Positions 1-7,835 of a stretch of 37,760 nt of DNA are shown here, piece by piece. How positions within the stretch are numbered: position 1 is the stretch's first letter; every line of letters starts with the position of its first letter. Made by a program: the position numbers and the translations under genes. The DNA comes from Bryobacter sp. (lineage in GTDB: Bacteria; Acidobacteriota; Terriglobia; Bryobacterales; Bryobacteraceae), in the NCBI GenBank assembly GCA_022843605.1, contig JALHNI010000057.1, positions 1-37,760 of the forward strand. The letters run 5' to 3'. The notes below the pieces were generated by a model. That model did not search any database, was not told the DNA's origin, and saw nothing but the letters and a program-made list of their open reading frames with translations.

Positions 1-1074
1 CTGCTTTTCTTCACGCTGAATGCGCAGGTGAATGAACGCCAGGAATGGACCCTGCGCCGGACCACCGACACCAAATTGGTGAACCTGAAGCTCGAAGTAC
101 GCCAGAAGAGGACCGTCGGTTCCAGCCACTGGAGCCACTCCACCGACATTGCCTGGGCCACCATCAATGGGCTCCAGCCGAATCAACTGGACACCGGCTC
201 TACCAACGCCCGGTTCGAAATCATGCGCGATGCCGGACGCTTCGTCTGTCAGGGCATCACCGGCCTGGGACGCGGCACCGGCAGCTTCACCTTCGTCCCG
301 AATCCTCAGTATGTCGAGCAGTTGCGGCAGATGGGCTACACCTCGCCCGACAGTGACCAGGTCTTCAGCATGGCCATGCACGATATCTCTCTCGATTTCG
401 CCCGCTACATCCGCGACACCGGATTGAAGGCGAGCACGCGCGAGCTAATTGACTTACGCATTCACGGCGTAACCAAGGAATATATCGGCGAGATGCGCTC
501 CTTCGGCTTCACCGAGTTAGTCGCCCGCGACTTCGTCGAAATGAAAATCCACGGCGTGAAGCCCGAGTTCGTGCGCGGACTCAAATCCGCCGGCTACAGT
601 CTCACTTCCCGCGAGATCGTGGAGATGAAGATCCACGGGGTAACGAACGAGTTCATGACGGAACTCAAGCAAGCCGGCTTCAATCTTTCGCAGCGTGAGA
701 TTGTCGAGATGAAGATTCACGGCATCGACAGTCAATATATTCGGGAACTCAAGAGCTACGGGTTGAATCCGCCCTCCCGAGAGTTAGTCGAGCTGAAGAT
801 CCATGGTGTGCGGCCGGAGTATCTCAAGTCCTTGAAGGATGCGGGCTACGGCAATCTCTCGTCGAAGGACGTCGCGAACCTCAAGATCCATGGCGTGTCG
901 TCCGAGTTCATCCGGGACACCAAAGCCATGGGTTACAGCTTCAGCCTGCGTGAGCTTACCGAAATGAAAATTCACGGCGTGAACACGCCCTACTTACAGA
1001 AGCTTCGCGCGTCCGGCTTCCAGAATCTGACCGCGGATAAGATCGTGAAACTCCGTATTCACGGCATCGACTAG
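1..1074 (+). CDS. Exported tandem IHG-repeat protein (5' partial)
   Basis: The reading frame is open from base 1, so the true start lies just left of the window. The first codons read LLFFTLNAQ, which looks like the hydrophobic core and cleavage end of a signal peptide, so probably only about 10 codons are missing. A GTG at 28 is possible but would remove this signal. The N-terminal ~110 residues match no family I can name. The rest is a tandem array of 28-29-residue units with core [IM]HG[VI]..(E/Q)(Y/F)...L(K/R)..G(Y/F/L), each probably two short helices. Similar repeats occur at the C-termini of some acidobacterial exported or M56/BlaR1-type proteins (from memory). I infer a periplasmic binding or scaffold role; no catalytic motif is visible. 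The next gene starts 18 bases downstream. Confidence 0.8.
   Translation: MLFFTLNAQVNERQEWTLRRTTDTKLVNLKLEVRQKRTVGSSHWSHSTDIAWATINGLQPNQLDTGSTNARFEIMRDAGRFVCQGITGLGRGTGSFTFVPNPQYVEQLRQMGYTSPDSDQVFSMAMHDISLDFARYIRDTGLKASTRELIDLRIHGVTKEYIGEMRSFGFTELVARDFVEMKIHGVKPEFVRGLKSAGYSLTSREIVEMKIHGVTNEFMTELKQAGFNLSQREIVEMKIHGIDSQYIRELKSYGLNPPSRELVELKIHGVRPEYLKSLKDAGYGNLSSKDVANLKIHGVSSEFIRDTKAMGYSFSLRELTEMKIHGVNTPYLQKLRASGFQNLTADKIVKLRIHGID
376..1071 (+). repeat. Coding tandem array of 84/87-bp IHG units
   Basis: Eight IHG motifs occur in a row with motif-to-motif spacings of 29, 28, 28, 28, 29, 28 and 29 residues. A degenerate ninth unit (MHDI) lies exactly 28 residues before the first, and a weaker tenth (NPQYVEQLRQMGY) before that. 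Units are well conserved as protein (EMKIHGV recurs) but diverged as DNA, so this is an old array kept by selection rather than a recent expansion. Confidence 0.85.
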
Positions 1075-1092
1075 GAGTCGTTAAAATGGGGA

Positions 1093-1800
1093 ATGTCCAA
1101 ACGCCGCGACGTTCTCCTGGCCATGCCCTTTCTGGCCGCCGCTTCCGCGGAGGCTGAAGAGGCCGAAACCATCTACATTCCGCAGAAGCAGGAAGAGAAG
1201 GAACGAGGATTCATCCTGGATTTCCTCGAGGAGTTCAGCTTCGCCATGCTGATTACGGCGAAGGGCGGCGTACGGGTCACCAATGTGCCCACCTTGCTTG
1301 ATCGTGAGGCCGACGGCTGGGGGAAGCTGTGGTGGCACATCGCGAAGGGCAACGGCCAGAACGAGGCCTTCGATGGCACGTCGGAATGTACGGTGGTCTT
1401 CCATGGTCCGCACGGCTACATTTCACCCAACTGGTACGCCGGCAAGAACTCGGTGCCGACCTGGAATTTCGCCGTCGTGCACGCGACTGGCCGCCCCCAG
1501 CGCATCACCGACGACGAAGCCTTTGCCAGTAATCTGCAGCGCCTCGTAGCGCAGAACGAGAACCACTACGGTGGAGGCCCGTCCTGGGATTACAGCAAAC
1601 TGCCGGACTCTTACCTGAAGGGCATGCGCGGCGGCATTGTCCCCTACGAGATGAAGATCGAACAGGTGGAAGCCAAGTTCAAGCTGGGGCAGGATCGGTC
1701 GGGGGGCGACCGCGAAGGAGTGTTAAAGGGGCTTAGTTCCGGGAAGAAAGCACGCAGTCTTTTGGAGTTGACCGAGGCCTACTACGCGCGCATGAAGTGA
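1093..1800 (+). CDS. PaiB-like FMN-binding protein with export signal
   Basis: A 235-residue protein resembling the PaiB/FMN_bind_2 family, flavin-binding split-barrel proteins first described as negative regulators in Bacillus. Supporting stretches are FAMLITAKGG near the start of the barrel, HIAKGNGQ, the VVFHGPHGYISPNWY block around residues 98-112, and VPTWNFAVVHATG, all typical of PaiB. The N-terminus MSKRRDVLLAMPFLAAASAEA has a twin-arginine-like RR followed by a hydrophobic stretch and an Ala-x-Ala-like end, which is unusual because PaiB proteins are normally cytosolic. Export by Tat would suit a cofactor-loaded flavoprotein. The call rests on motif memory; a transcriptional role is doubtful if the protein is exported. 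It is followed directly by the hydrolase gene. Confidence 0.8.
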   Translation: MSKRRDVLLAMPFLAAASAEAEEAETIYIPQKQEEKERGFILDFLEEFSFAMLITAKGGVRVTNVPTLLDREADGWGKLWWHIAKGNGQNEAFDGTSECTVVFHGPHGYISPNWYAGKNSVPTWNFAVVHATGRPQRITDDEAFASNLQRLVAQNENHYGGGPSWDYSKLPDSYLKGMRGGIVPYEMKIEQVEAKFKLGQDRSGGDREGVLKGLSSGKKARSLLELTEAYYARMK

Positions 1801-1814
1801 TAGACTCCTCGTCA

Positions 1815-2627
1815 ATGAGTGATTCAAAGTGGTGGAAGGTGGCCTGCACGTTGCTCGTGGCGGCCGGAGCCCTGTGGGCCGACGAAGCGAACTACAACAT
1901 TCACCTTTGGGAGCCCGGGAAAGTCCCGTTGGCGGCGGGCGACGGACCGCTGGACGGGCCATTTCTCACCGTCTTTGAGCCCCCACCCAATAAACGCAAC
2001 GGCTCGGCGGTCATCATCGCCCCAGGCGGCTCCAACATCATGCTGATGTACAACGTCGAAGGCATCGAGATCGCCGAACGCTTCAACGACTGGGGCACGA
2101 CGGCCTTCGTCCTCACCTATCGCCTCTCGCCGCGCTACGACGATAAAGCGCGCGCCCTGGACGGCAATCGCGCCATCCGCCTCGTGCGTTCGCGCGCCGC
2201 AGAGTTCAAGATCGACCCGAACCGCATCGTCTTTGCCGGCTTCTCCGCCGGCTCCACGATGGCGCGCGTGGTGACGAACGCCGCCACTCCCGGCGACCCG
2301 CAGGCGGCCGATCCTGTGGATCGTCTGCCCTCAAAGGCCAATCATCTGGTAATGGTCTATGGGCCCGGCCGCCCCGCGCCCAACGAGAATCTGAAGGAGT
2401 TTCCGCCCACGTTCCTCCTGGCGGCAGCCTACGATCGGGGGGCCGCCAACGGCTCCGCGCAGTTGTTCCTCGACATCAACAAGGCCGGCGGCGTGGCTGA
2501 GTTGCATATCTATCAGAAAGGCCGCCACGGCTTTGGCGCTGCCACCACCAGTCCGGAGTACGGGCCTTGGATGGACCAGTTGAAACACTTCCTCAAGCTG
2601 GGCGGATTTTTCGGAGGCGCAAAGTAA
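1815..2627 (+). CDS. Secreted alpha/beta hydrolase (esterase-like)
   Basis: A 270-residue alpha/beta-hydrolase resembling the acetylxylan-esterase/BD-FAE group. The N-terminus (KWWKVACTLLVAAGALWA) is a clear signal peptide, so it acts in the periplasm or outside. The nucleophile elbow GFSAGS places Ser144, AAAYDRG gives a candidate acid at Asp207, and KGRHGFG gives the catalytic His238. An oxyanion-like APGGSN lies near residue 70 in place of the usual HGGG. The likely substrate is an acylated sugar or polysaccharide, which is inference. ATG at 1815 was chosen because it starts right before the signal peptide; an in-frame GTG at 1797 overlapping the paiB-like stop is an alternative. The following gene starts immediately after its stop codon. 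Confidence 0.85.
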   Translation: MSDSKWWKVACTLLVAAGALWADEANYNIHLWEPGKVPLAAGDGPLDGPFLTVFEPPPNKRNGSAVIIAPGGSNIMLMYNVEGIEIAERFNDWGTTAFVLTYRLSPRYDDKARALDGNRAIRLVRSRAAEFKIDPNRIVFAGFSAGSTMARVVTNAATPGDPQAADPVDRLPSKANHLVMVYGPGRPAPNENLKEFPPTFLLAAAYDRGAANGSAQLFLDINKAGGVAELHIYQKGRHGFGAATTSPEYGPWMDQLKHFLKLGGFFGGAK

Positions 2628-3485
2628 GTGCTTTCTCTATTCCTTCTCGCTGGCGGACTGCTGGCCGCCGATGCCCCTAAAACCGTCAACGACGGCTACG
2701 GCGATTTTCTTTACGTTCCGGCCGGCGCATTTAAGATGGGCGATAACTTTGGCGACGGCGAAAGCCGGGAACGGCCGGTCCACACCGTCACGCTCGATGC
2801 CTATTACATCGGCAAATTCGAGGTCACCAACGCCGATTGGCGCAAGTTCCGCGACGATCCGGCCTATAACGACACGAAGCTTTGGCCGACTGGCCGCGTC
2901 GTGCCTAAAGACCAGAGTCCCTACTGGACCCAGCCGATGAATCACGGCGGAGGCACGCCCGGCAGCGACAATTATCCGGTGCTCGGCGTCAACTGGGATG
3001 CGGCGACCGCATACTGCAACTGGCTCACCCTGAAGACCGGCAAGAAGTACCGTCTTCCCACCGAGGCGGAATGGGAAAAGGCCGCACGAGGCACTGACCA
3101 GCGCCGCTTCCCCTGGGGCAACAACATTGACCCGAGCTACGCCAGCTTCACCCGCTCAGCCGGCTTTGAAACCGCGCAAGTTGTGGGCTATTACGACGGC
3201 AGCAAGCGTGGCGACTTACAGACCCACAACAACGCTTCGCCCTACGGAGCGATGGATATGGCGGGCAACGTGATGGAGTGGTGCCAGGACTGGTATAGCC
3301 GCACCTACTACTCCGTTTCGCCCAAGAAGAACCCGCAAGGCCCCGAGAAAGGCGCGTACCGCGTACTGCGGGGCGGCGCCTTCTTCTTTGAGAGTCAGGA
3401 CCTGCGCAGCTACGCCCGTGGGGCGGGATGGCCTTCGCTTCAGGCCTGGCGCATGATCGGCTTTCGGCCCGCGCGCGAACCATAG
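2628..3485 (+). CDS. Secreted FGE-sulfatase (SUMF1) domain protein
   Basis: A 285-residue protein with a short signal peptide (LSLFLLAGGLLAADA) and one FGE-sulfatase domain. Diagnostic stretches are FVYVP-type FLYVPAGAFKMGD, the KFEVTNADWRKF block, YCNWLTLKTGKKYRLPTEAE, FPWGN, MDMAGNVMEWCQDW and RVLRGGAFF. Genuine formylglycine-generating enzymes carry paired copper-binding cysteines in the C-terminal segment; here that segment (after RVLRGG) has none. It is therefore probably a carbohydrate-binding or structural relative rather than a sulfatase-activating enzyme. The GTG start directly follows the hydrolase stop in the same frame, so no upstream start exists; GGAGG about 12 bases upstream can serve as ribosome binding site. 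Likely cotranscribed with the hydrolase. Confidence 0.9.
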   Translation: MLSLFLLAGGLLAADAPKTVNDGYGDFLYVPAGAFKMGDNFGDGESRERPVHTVTLDAYYIGKFEVTNADWRKFRDDPAYNDTKLWPTGRVVPKDQSPYWTQPMNHGGGTPGSDNYPVLGVNWDAATAYCNWLTLKTGKKYRLPTEAEWEKAARGTDQRRFPWGNNIDPSYASFTRSAGFETAQVVGYYDGSKRGDLQTHNNASPYGAMDMAGNVMEWCQDWYSRTYYSVSPKKNPQGPEKGAYRVLRGGAFFFESQDLRSYARGAGWPSLQAWRMIGFRPAREP

Positions 3486-3499
3486 CCAGGCCTGACCCC

Positions 3500-4849
3500 T
3501 TACACAGCGAGGTATTGGAAGCCCAGCGCGGTCAGCTTCTCCGCATCCAGGAAATGGCGGCCGTCGAGCACCAGCGGATTCCGCATCCGGCTCGCCAGCA
3601 CCGTCCAGTCAAGTTCACGATACTCAGGCCAGTCCGTCACCAGCACCAGCGCGTCGACTTCTTCGGCCGCTTCTTCCGGCGTGGAGCACCACGTGACGGC
3701 AAGGTCAGGATGTTGACGCTGCGCCAATTCAACCGCCACCGGATCATGCGCGCGCACGCGGGCGCCGCGTTCAATCAAACGCCGGGCAATGTCCAGGGCT
3801 GGGGCATCGCGTAAGTCGTCGGTGTTCGGCTTAAAGGCCAACCCCAGCAGTCCCACGGTCTTGCCTTTCAGCAACTTCATGGCGCCCAGCAGACGCTCCA
3901 CCACCAACTCGCGTTGCCGCGAATTGATGCGGCGAGCGGCCTGCACGATTGGCATTTCCAGGTGATACTCAGCCGCCGTGGATACCAGGGCCGCCGTATC
4001 TTTGCCGAAGCAGGACCCACCCCAGCCGATGCCGGCCTGCAGGAATCGCGTGCCGATTCGGGCGTCCAGGCCCATACCGCGCGCGACGAGTTGCACGTCC
4101 GCGCCGACTCGCTGTGCCAGTTGGCCGATCTCGTTGATATACGAGATCTTCAGTGCCAGGAACGCATTGGCCGCGTACTTGATGAGTTCGGCGGAGGCCA
4201 GGTCGGCGGAGATAAGCGGCACAGCCCCAAAGCCGTCAGGACGTTGAAGAAAGGGAGGTGCGGTGAAGCTCTGGTCGAGCAGCGGGCGATAGAGCGAGTA
4301 GAGGCGTTCCAGCGCATGACGCTGGTCGGCGCCGATCACGACTCGATCCGGGAACAAGCTGTCATGAATGGCTGAACCTTCGCGCAAAAACTCCGGATTC
4401 GATGCGACCGCGAAGTTCTCCGGCTGTCCGTTATTCTTCTTGCGGAACGCATCCCGGACAATTGATTCCACCCAGTTACCGCTGCCGATGGGAACCGTTG
4501 ATTTATTCACCACAACGGCGTATTCCTTGCCCAGGTTCTCGCCAATCGAACGGGCCGCGGACTCGAGATACTCCAGATTCGGGCTGCCATCCGGGCGGGA
4601 AGGCGTGCCTACCGCAATAAAGATTACCTCTGCCTCAGGAATCGCCTGCGAATAGTCACTTGTGTACTGCAGCTTGACAGACCGCATCATTTCAGCAAGA
4701 TAGGGCTCATGAAAGGGGACAGCACCCGACTTTAGTGTTTCCACCCGTCTCGGGTCCACGTCGACACAAGTCACCTCGTGTCCCACATACGAGAGGCATA
4801 CGCCGGTGGTCAATCCGACGTACCCAGATCCAATAATCGCTACCTTCAT
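3500..4849 (-). CDS. ugd: UDP-glucose 6-dehydrogenase
   Basis: Converts UDP-glucose to UDP-glucuronate in the cytosol with two NAD+, supplying precursors for exopolysaccharide or LPS. The 449-residue length fits the family. The N-terminal Rossmann motif is GSGYVGLTTG (residues 7-16) followed by CVDVD. ELIKYAANAF carries the conserved Lys224, and GWGGSCFGKD carries the catalytic Cys280. The C-terminal UDP-binding domain begins with GLLGLAFKPNTDDLRDAP. An AGGAT ribosome binding site precedes the ATG. It is monocistronic in this window, convergent with the FGE-like gene and divergent from the MFS transporter. Confidence 0.96.
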   Translation of the reverse strand: MKVAIIGSGYVGLTTGVCLSYVGHEVTCVDVDPRRVETLKSGAVPFHEPYLAEMMRSVKLQYTSDYSQAIPEAEVIFIAVGTPSRPDGSPNLEYLESAARSIGENLGKEYAVVVNKSTVPIGSGNWVESIVRDAFRKKNNGQPENFAVASNPEFLREGSAIHDSLFPDRVVIGADQRHALERLYSLYRPLLDQSFTAPPFLQRPDGFGAVPLISADLASAELIKYAANAFLALKISYINEIGQLAQRVGADVQLVARGMGLDARIGTRFLQAGIGWGGSCFGKDTAALVSTAAEYHLEMPIVQAARRINSRQRELVVERLLGAMKLLKGKTVGLLGLAFKPNTDDLRDAPALDIARRLIERGARVRAHDPVAVELAQRQHPDLAVTWCSTPEEAAEEVDALVLVTDWPEYRELDWTVLASRMRNPLVLDGRHFLDAEKLTALGFQYLAV

Positions 4850-5018
4850 GCTGCAATCCTCACCATTCAGTCTACCGGCCTACCGCGAAGGACCCCCGAA
4901 CCACTAGTACTAGGCCCGCGTTCGCTCTATACTAGCCTTCTTCGGCCGGGAAGGCCCGAAGCATTAGGCCCAACGGTCTGTCGCTCCGCCAAGTAAATCT
5001 GATACAGTTGCAGGCGGA
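4850..5018. promoter_or_regulatory. Divergent intergenic region ugd / MFS
   Basis: The only spacer between two divergent genes, so it must hold both promoters. A perfect 10-bp palindrome CTAGTACTAG lies at 4904-4913 and a TATACT (-10-like on +) at 4928-4933, but no good -35 hexamer is correctly spaced. An imperfect hairpin (CTTCGGCC/GGCCCGAAG) lies near 4940-4965. I cannot fix a transcription start for either gene. Confidence 0.3.
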
Positions 5019-6176
5019 ATGAACAACCAGCGCTTAATCTTTGCCGCCATTAGCGGCGTGTTTACCTACGGTTGCGTCGCGGCGATGCTTGGCACCATCA
5101 TGCCCACCTTCAAGCTGACCGAGGCGGAGAACGGCACGATTGCCCTGATGCAAGCGATCGGTTTAATGATCGCTTCCATCTCGGTGGGCCCCCTGGTGGA
5201 TCGCTTCGGGAAGAAGCCGGCCTTGCTGGTGTCGCTGCTGATTATCTCCGGCGCGTTGTTCTCTCTCCCCAGCACGGGCGGCGAGTTCGGCCTGGTGCGG
5301 ATGAGCCTCTTCGCGCTCGGCTTCGGCGGCGGCATTCTGGTCACCGCGGCTAACGCCCTCGCCAGCGACATCAATGTGGAGCATCGCGCTTCCACGCTGA
5401 ATTTCCTTAATCTCTTCTTCGGCGTAGGCACCATGGCCACGCCGTTGGTCAGTGCCAACATCCTTGGGAACAACGCCACGACGCTTTGTTACCTCGTCGC
5501 CGTCGTCTCGGCGATTGCCCTGGCCATGACCGGCACCACCGCTATTCCCGGCCCCAAGAAAGAGGGTGGCTTCCAGATGTCCGACGCCGGTGATCTCCTC
5601 TCGAAACCCGCCCTTTGGCTCCTGGCCCTCATGCTCTTCGTCTACGTCGCCTGTGAAGTGGGCATCTTCAACTGGGAAGTGAAGTACCTGATGGAGCAGG
5701 GAGTTGATCAGACAACGGCTACCAACATTCTCGGCTTCGGCTTCGCCGGCGCGCTCACCATCGGCCGTCTCATCGTGTCGAAGCTGTTGAAGGACACCAA
5801 GCCGCAAACCGTCACCCTCGGCGCGGCCGTGATGATGGCCATCACCACCTTCCTGATGCTGCAGACCTCCAGCCCCGCCGTGACGATCGGCTGCCTGGTG
5901 CTCGCCGGCCTGGCCATGGCGCCCGTCTTCCCCACGACACTGGCCATGGTGGGCGATGCGTTCCCGCGCGGCACCGCGACGGCGATGGGCATCGTGATTA
6001 CGGCTGGTTGGGCCGGCCTGGCCTTAAGTTCGCAGATCATCGGCAGCCTGGCGAACAGCTCCGGCTTGCGTGCGGCGCTGATGGTGCTACCGGTAGCCGC
6101 CGTTCTGATGGCCTTGGCGAATCTGGCCCTGCGCTCGTCCATGAACAACAAGGCCAAGGCGGCTTCGGCCCGCTAA
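5019..6176 (+). CDS. Major facilitator superfamily transporter
   Basis: A 385-residue integral membrane protein with about 12 hydrophobic segments. The MFS loop 2-3 signature is present as GPLVDRFGKKPALL near residue 60, and the second half repeats the fold (IGRLIVSKLLKDTKP). The general look (GTIMPTFKLTEAENG at the start, small periplasmic loops) resembles FucP-like sugar or small-organic-solute permeases, but substrate cannot be read from sequence. AGGCGG upstream of the ATG is a good ribosome binding site. It ends convergently with the RR-flavoprotein gene, the two stop codons overlapping by 4 bases. Confidence 0.9.
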   Translation: MNNQRLIFAAISGVFTYGCVAAMLGTIMPTFKLTEAENGTIALMQAIGLMIASISVGPLVDRFGKKPALLVSLLIISGALFSLPSTGGEFGLVRMSLFALGFGGGILVTAANALASDINVEHRASTLNFLNLFFGVGTMATPLVSANILGNNATTLCYLVAVVSAIALAMTGTTAIPGPKKEGGFQMSDAGDLLSKPALWLLALMLFVYVACEVGIFNWEVKYLMEQGVDQTTATNILGFGFAGALTIGRLIVSKLLKDTKPQTVTLGAAVMMAITTFLMLQTSSPAVTIGCLVLAGLAMAPVFPTTLAMVGDAFPRGTATAMGIVITAGWAGLALSSQIIGSLANSSGLRAALMVLPVAAVLMALANLALRSSMNNKAKAASAR

Positions 6177-7834
6177 GAGATCGTTGCCAGATAGTGGTGC
6201 ACGAATTGCACCACCACGCTGCCTTCGCCCACGCTGCTCGCCACGCGCTTCACGCTGCCTGAACGCGTGTCTCCCGCGGCAAAAACTCCCGGGATCGACG
6301 TTTCGAGTAGATATGGCTCGCGCTTCAGCGGCCAGTTCCGCGTCAACTTGCCCTCGGACTTCAGATTCGGCCCTGTCCGGATAAAGCCGTGCTCATCCAT
6401 GCACACCTGTCCCGTCAACCAACCGGTGCAAGGCTGCGCTCCGATGAAGATGAAGAGCAGCGAAGCGGGAACACGCTGGGTGGTGTTCGTCTGGCTGTGC
6501 ATGAGAGTGATCTCTTCAAGATGGTCGCCGCCATGCGCCTCCACCACCTGCGTGTGCGACAGCACTTCGATGTTCGGCCTTGCCCCAATCTGGTCAATCA
6601 GATACTGGCTCATGGTGGCGGCCAAACCATCGCCACGCACCAGCATCACCACCCGCTTGGCATATTGAGAAAAGTGCATCGCGGCCTGGCCGGCGCTGTT
6701 CGCGCCGCCAATCACGTAGACATCTTCGTCCTGGCAACTCAGCGCCTCGGTGATTGCCGCGCCGTAGTAAACGCCGCTGCCGCGCAGGCGCTCCATACCG
6801 GGCACATCCAACCGGCGCCAGGTGAGCCCAGTGGAGACCAGCACGGAGTTCGCCGAGATTTGCGTGCCGTTGCTGAGGGTGAGGATCTTGAATGCGCCTT
6901 CGGTGCGCAGATTCATCGCTTCCTGCGGCGCCAGAATCTCGCAGCCAAATTTGCGGGCCTGGGCCACCGCCCGGCGCGCCAGGTCTCCACCCGTGAGCCC
7001 CGCCGGAAAACCCAGATAGTTCTCGATGCGCGAACTGAGTGCGGCTTGGCCCCCCGGCGCTTCGCGATCCACCAGTAAGGTGCGTAATCCTTCTGAGGCG
7101 GCATACACCGCCGCCGCCAAGCCCGCCGGACCGGCTCCCACGATCAGCAAATCGTAGAAGCTGGTATCCGCTTGCGTCTTGAAGCCCAGCTTGGCGGCCA
7201 TCTCTTCCGTGGACGGGCAGTTCAACTGCGTCCCGTCGGAGAACAGCATCAAGGGCAGGTTCGGGCGGGAAGCCAGGACCCCGGTGAACGAGGGATCCTT
7301 CGACGCCACGTCGATATCGATCCAGCGGAACGGCACCTGGTGCCGTCCCAGAAAGTCCTTGATCCGATGCCCTTCCTGCGACCACCGATTGCCGATTACC
7401 TTAATGCCGCGGAACGGCGGCTCGAACGTGTAGTGCCAATCGTCCAGCAGGTCGTCGAGCACCGGGAACAGATGCTGCTCCGGCGGATCCCAGGGCTTCA
7501 TCAAATAGTGATGCAGTCGCACGTCGTTGATCGCCTTGATCGCGGCGTCGGTGTCGGCATAGGCGGTCAACAGCACGCGGCGGGCGTCCGGATGAAGTTC
7601 GCGCGCGGCATTCAGGAAGGTAACGCCGTCCATCTCCGGCATGCGTTGATCGGCTAGCAGCAGGGCGACATCTTCCTGCCGTTCCTTGATCTGGCGCAAG
7701 GCTTCCAGCGCAGCCTGGCCGCTATCGGCGCGAAGAATCCGGTACTCATTCGAGTAACGCCGCCGCAAATCACGTTCAATCCCGCGGAGCACTTCTGGAT
7801 CGTCATCGACAGTTAACAGATAGGGTTTCGCCAC
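6173..7834 (-). CDS. Response regulator fused to thioredoxin-reductase-like flavoprotein
   Basis: A 553-residue three-part protein. Residues 1-125 are a receiver domain with acidic triad DDD (10-12), phospho-acceptor Asp62 in ADQRMPEMDG, Thr90 and Lys113. Residues 140-220 look like a glutaredoxin/thioredoxin-like fold without active-site cysteines. Residues 227-553 are a TrxR-like FAD/NAD(P)H oxidoreductase: VGAGPAGLAAA binds FAD, VIGGANSAGQAA binds NAD(P)H, and AAGDTR is the late FAD motif. Where thioredoxin reductase has CxxC, this protein reads GVYYGAAITEA, so it is not a disulfide reductase of the normal type. The architecture is known as 'fused response regulator/thioredoxin-disulfide reductase' and usually pairs with a cNMP-domain kinase, here found four genes upstream. 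GTG start with GGAAGG seven bases ahead. Confidence 0.93.
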   Translation of the reverse strand: MAKPYLLTVDDDPEVLRGIERDLRRRYSNEYRILRADSGQAALEALRQIKERQEDVALLLADQRMPEMDGVTFLNAARELHPDARRVLLTAYADTDAAIKAINDVRLHHYLMKPWDPPEQHLFPVLDDLLDDWHYTFEPPFRGIKVIGNRWSQEGHRIKDFLGRHQVPFRWIDIDVASKDPSFTGVLASRPNLPLMLFSDGTQLNCPSTEEMAAKLGFKTQADTSFYDLLIVGAGPAGLAAAVYAASEGLRTLLVDREAPGGQAALSSRIENYLGFPAGLTGGDLARRAVAQARKFGCEILAPQEAMNLRTEGAFKILTLSNGTQISANSVLVSTGLTWRRLDVPGMERLRGSGVYYGAAITEALSCQDEDVYVIGGANSAGQAAMHFSQYAKRVVMLVRGDGLAATMSQYLIDQIGARPNIEVLSHTQVVEAHGGDHLEEITLMHSQTNTTQRVPASLLFIFIGAQPCTGWLTGQVCMDEHGFIRTGPNLKSEGKLTRNWPLKREPYLLETSIPGVFAAGDTRSGSVKRVASSVGEGSVVVQFVHHYLATIS

Positions 7835-7835
7835 G

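Noticed and set aside
4928..4933. TATACT as a promoter for the MFS gene
   Set aside because: No reasonable -35 hexamer is found 15-19 bases upstream, so I do not call it a promoter.
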